Made by a program: the position numbers and the translations under genes. Of a DNA stretch of 18,785 bases, positions 16,255 through 18,785 are shown piece after piece (the first letter of the stretch is position 1; the number at the start of each line of letters is the position of its first letter). The DNA comes from an uncultured Clostridia bacterium (GTDB lineage: Bacteria; Bacillota; Clostridia; TANB77; CAG-508): positions 1-18,785 of the forward strand of contig CATLGL010000013.1 of NCBI GenBank assembly GCA_949935895.1. The letters run 5' to 3'. The notes under the pieces are model-generated. The model saw nothing but the letters and a program-made list of their open reading frames with translations, ran no database searches and was not told the DNA's origin.

Positions 16255-16886
16255 TTAACGAAATTTTTTGTAAAGCTTCTCCTATGAATTGGACATAATC
16301 CATACTCTTTAATTGCTTGTATATGTGCTGAAGTACCATATCCCTTATGCTTCTCAAAACCATATTGAGGATATGCCTCCTCCCACTGCCTCATAATTCT
16401 ATCTCTTGTTACTTTGGCTATAATTGATGCTGCCGAAATACTATAACATAATGCATCTCCTTTTATAATTGAGCGATATGGAATTCCTAGTGTATCAATT
16501 CCTTTTAGTGCATCTACTAAAATTAAATTTGGTTTTATTGTTAGTTCTTGAAGTGACATGGTTAGTGCTTTTTTGGTAGCTTGCAAAATATTGATAGTAT
16601 CAATTTCTTTTTCATCGATTACACCTATTCCATAAGTAATTGCTTCTTCTATAATTTTATCATATAATTCTTCTCGCTTTTTTTCAGAAACTTTTTTAGA
16701 GTCATTAACTCCCTCTATCATAGAATTTTTTGGCATAATAACACTTGCTACTACTACAGGACCTGCAAGAGGACCTCTTCCTGCCTCATCAATTCCACAA
16801 ATATATTTTACATTTTTTTCATTTTCATAAATTTGTTCTTCTATTTCTTTTAACTTATTTAATCGTATCTGTTCTTTTTCTTTCAT
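16251..16886 (-). CDS. rnhB: Ribonuclease HII
   Basis: RNase HII cuts the RNA strand of RNA-DNA hybrids and removes single ribonucleotides from DNA. The 211-residue length is normal. The catalytic core is GIDEAGRGPLAGPVVVA near residue 34 (Asp and Glu metal ligands), with LILVDALKG near 125, the loop IIKGDALCYSISAASIIAKVTRDR near 140 (third Asp ligand) and the conserved YGFEKHKGYGTSAH with GLCPIHRRSF. The ATG touches the TAA of the upstream pilin-like gene (TAAATG), with GAGGATG as ribosome binding site, so the two are translationally coupled. Frame intact; CGG only out of phase. Confidence 0.94.
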   Translation of the reverse strand: MKEKEQIRLNKLKEIEEQIYENEKNVKYICGIDEAGRGPLAGPVVVASVIMPKNSMIEGVNDSKKVSEKKREELYDKIIEEAITYGIGVIDEKEIDTINILQATKKALTMSLQELTIKPNLILVDALKGIDTLGIPYRSIIKGDALCYSISAASIIAKVTRDRIMRQWEEAYPQYGFEKHKGYGTSAHIQAIKEYGLCPIHRRSFTKNFVK

Positions 16887-17409
16887 TTACTCTACATCCT
16901 CAATATCTATATCCTTCATCTCTGAAAGCTTATAATAGGTTTGGTTCTTTATTTCAAATCCTTTTACATAAATAATTTCATTTGTTTCATATTCTACAAT
17001 ATACCCATCACCAACATCAATTTTTTCTAATCCCATTTCATTTAAATCTACTTGTGAAAGTAAATAATACTTTTCATTGTTTTCAATAATATTATTTGAA
17101 ATCAAATTCTCTATTTTTTTATTTTCTGTTACTTGTGTTATTTTTGTTCCTTTATAATTAGAAACATCTTTATTAAATTTTGCTTGTTCTGCAATTGTTT
17201 TTGTTTTTGCTTGTATTAACATCATATTGGTGTTAATATTTTGAAGATTTGCTTGTTTCATGATTTCAATTCCTGTATAAATGGTAATAGAAGCAATAAT
17301 AATCATAATAATAATCGTAATAACTAATGTTGTTATTGTTAGTCCTTTTATAGAATTTCCGAGCATATGTAATATTAAAATGCTTTTTTTCTTCTGTTTT
17401 GTTTCTCAT
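16887..17409 (-). CDS. Type IV pilin-like protein, one +1 shift site
   Basis: With one shift the protein has 173 residues: a charged leader MRNKTEEKKHFNITYA, then GNSIKG followed by one long hydrophobic helix (LTITTLVITIIIMIIIAS) and a hydrophilic helix-plus-strand domain. This is the prepilin layout, with cleavage expected after Gly of IKG; residue +5 is Thr, not the usual Glu. The shift is at plus base 17361 (GCT-CGG-A, Gly17), six residues before the cleavage site. The start at 17409 has GGGGGAG and a consensus promoter upstream. The alternative ATG at 17366 has no ribosome binding site. The stop overlaps the rnhB start. No other pilus genes are in view, so a role in secretion, adhesion or competence is open. 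Confidence 0.65.
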
Positions 17410-17455
17410 AAAATTCTCCCCCTCATTCTTTCGTTTATTTTCATCTTCTTTTTAT

Positions 17456-17484
17456 ATTATATCGATAAGGAAATATTATTTCAA
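17456..17484 (-). promoter_or_regulatory. Promoter of the pilin-like gene and rnhB
   Basis: Minus strand TTGAAA (17484-17479), 17-base spacer, TATAAT (17461-17456), about 47 bases before the start at 17409. This supports the upstream start. Confidence 0.8.
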
Positions 17485-17507
17485 TAAAATTTTATTATTT
17501 TATATTC

Positions 17508-17546
17508 TTTTCACAATTTTTTCACAAAACTATTGTATGATATAAT
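17508..17546 (+). promoter_or_regulatory. htrA promoter with an 11-base direct repeat
   Basis: TTTTCACAA occurs at 17508-17516 and 17519-17527, exactly one helical turn apart, with the second copy over the -35 position. TATAAT follows at 17541-17546. The layout matches OmpR/PhoB-family regulator boxes; read on the other strand it is TGTGAA-N5-TGTGAA, close to but not the WalR consensus. Confidence 0.55.
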
Positions 17547-17585
17547 TGTTTTAAGGATATAGTATTATTAAATTTGGAGGTTAGT

Positions 17586-18785
17586 ATGGAAGAAAATTCA
17601 AACAATAAAAATGCATATCAAGTAGTTGATATGTCAGAAAAAGAAACAAATCGTAAAAAATCAAATCACTCTTTTACAAAAAGTATATTTTTGCCTTTTT
17701 GTTCTGGTATTTTAGGAGCCACTTTAGTTATTGGAACCTGTTTTGGAGTACCACGGAATACGTAATACTCTTTTGAGTAACACAAATTTTGTAGAAACCT
17801 CAGTTCCTTCACGGAAACTCACGGAACTCCTTCTAATGTAACAAGTGTTTCTTTAACAGACTATTCTGATACAGGAATGAAGGTTGCCCAAAAGGTCCGT
17901 CCTTCAATTGTAGGAATTAAAGTAGAATATAGTGCAAATTCTATGTTTTTACGAAATCCTACTACCGCTTCTGCTGAAGGTTCTGGTATTATTATTTCGG
18001 AAGATGGTTATATTTTAACTAATAATCATATTGTTAATTCAACTTCTAATAATTCGTATTACGAAATTAAAAAAGCAAATAAAGTTAGTGTTTATCTTTT
18101 TAATGATGAAACAGAATATCCAGCAACCATCATAGGAACAGATGAACAAACTGACCTTGCTGTGATTAAAATTGATAAAACAGGATTAACCCCTGCTGAA
18201 TTAGGAGATTCTAGTAGTGTTCATGTTGGAGAATTTTCAATGGCAATTGGTAATCCTCTTGGTATGCAAAGTAGTGTAACAGCGGGAATTATAAGTGCAG
18301 TTGACCGTAAAGTAACAGATTCGGATGGAAAAACTTTTACTCTTATTCAAACTGATGCCGCTATCAATTCTGGAAATAGTGGTGGTGCTTTAGTAAATGC
18401 AGAAGGTAAAGTAATTGGTGTAAACACGCTAAAACTTTTAGGTACTGGAATTGAAGGAATGGGTTTTGCTATTCCTATCAACTCTACAAAAGATATTTAT
18501 GAACAACTTATTCAATATAATAAAGTAAAAAGACCATATATAGGAATTACTGGTCTTGACCTAGACCAAAAAACAGCAGATTATAATAAGTTAGTTGTTG
18601 GTATATATGTAAAAGATATAGAAACTTTCTCTTCTGATGAAAAAGCTGGTATTAAAAAAGGAGATGTCATTATAGCAGCAGATGGAAAAACCGTTTCTAC
18701 TATGGACGAATTGAATGAAATTAAAAATTCTCACAAAATTGGCGATACCATTGAAATAAAACTAAATCGAAATGGTTCTGAAATG
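17586..18785 (+). CDS. htrA: HtrA/DegP-type serine protease, three +1 shift sites, cut by right edge
   Basis: A membrane-anchored quality-control protease. Shift-corrected residues 1-399: a charged cytoplasmic start, one membrane helix (about 35-56), a Ser/Asn/Thr-rich linker, a trypsin-like domain with His147 (TNNHIV), Asp189 (QTDLAVIKI) and Ser264 (NSGNSGGALV), then a PDZ domain (from about 315, RPYIGITG ... KKGDVIIAADGKTV) that runs off the window. Shifts are at 17754 (CCA-CGG-A, Gly57), 17812 (TCA-CGG-A, Gly76) and 17822 (TCA-CGG-A, Gly79); the last two are only three residues apart, giving PSGNSGTP. Unshifted translation stops at 17763, before any protease sequence. Start at 17586 with GGAGG; a TTG four codons upstream precedes that site. 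Likely regulated through the repeats at 17508-17527. Confidence 0.88.

Noticed and set aside
17281..17487. Plus-strand hydrophobic frame opposite the pilin-like gene
   Set aside because: It is the antisense of the Ile-rich pilin helix and has no initiation signal.
146..17824. Ordinary pseudogenisation as the cause of the broken genes
   Set aside because: Random decay would give varied indels and stops. All 15 breaks are the same single C before a glycine codon, and housekeeping-type genes between them are undamaged. Only the MATE TAA looks like ordinary decay.
146..17824. CGG reassigned to another amino acid, read as a normal triplet
   Set aside because: A triplet reading of CGG, whatever residue it gave, would leave the downstream frame wrong; the frame must move by one base.

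Overview
The window is AT-rich DNA from an anaerobic, probably spore-forming low-GC Firmicute of the class Clostridia. Strong AGGAGG-type ribosome binding sites, FeoB, rubrerythrin, rubredoxin, a family II pyrophosphatase, a YlbJ-type sporulation membrane protein and Gly codons almost only GGA/GGT point that way. No rRNA, tRNA, CRISPR array or transposon is visible.

Layout, left to right: an unidentified flank (1-143) joined to the C-terminal part of feoB (+); a metallo-beta-lactamase-fold hydrolase (-); an HD-domain protein and a short-chain dehydrogenase as a minus-strand pair; a secreted C39-like cysteine peptidase (+); a MATE transporter fused to a cytidylate-kinase-like domain (-), with a long structured leader; rubrerythrin (+); rimO (-); deoD (+); ppaC (+); hslO (-); a WecA/MraY-type transferase running in frame into a rubredoxin (-); ylbJ and a small coupled gene (+); pdp (-); rnhB behind a pilin-like gene (-); and an htrA-type protease (+) cut by the right edge. 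Most convergent pairs share a bidirectional hairpin terminator. deoD and pdp both serve nucleoside salvage; rubrerythrin and rubredoxin fit anaerobic peroxide defence; htrA, the secreted peptidase and WecA act at the cell envelope.

The striking feature is a window-wide pattern of broken frames. Eight genes, on both strands, contain 15 in-phase CGG triplets. At every one of them the reading frame moves +1, so the C is skipped and the next three bases (GGA or GGT) encode a glycine, usually a conserved one. Reading every CGG-N this way restores full-length, family-typical proteins. No in-phase CGG is used as an arginine codon anywhere in the window, whereas CGG out of phase (for example GAC-GGA, TAC-GGA, TCG-GAT) is common and harmless. 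Either this lineage has an unassigned CGG codon used as a +1 frameshift (or four-base glycine) signal, or the sequence carries a peculiar systematic error inserting C before glycine codons. The sequence alone cannot decide, but the perfect phase, the glycine specificity and the restricted preceding codons make it the main thing to follow up. CDS coordinates below span whole shifted genes.
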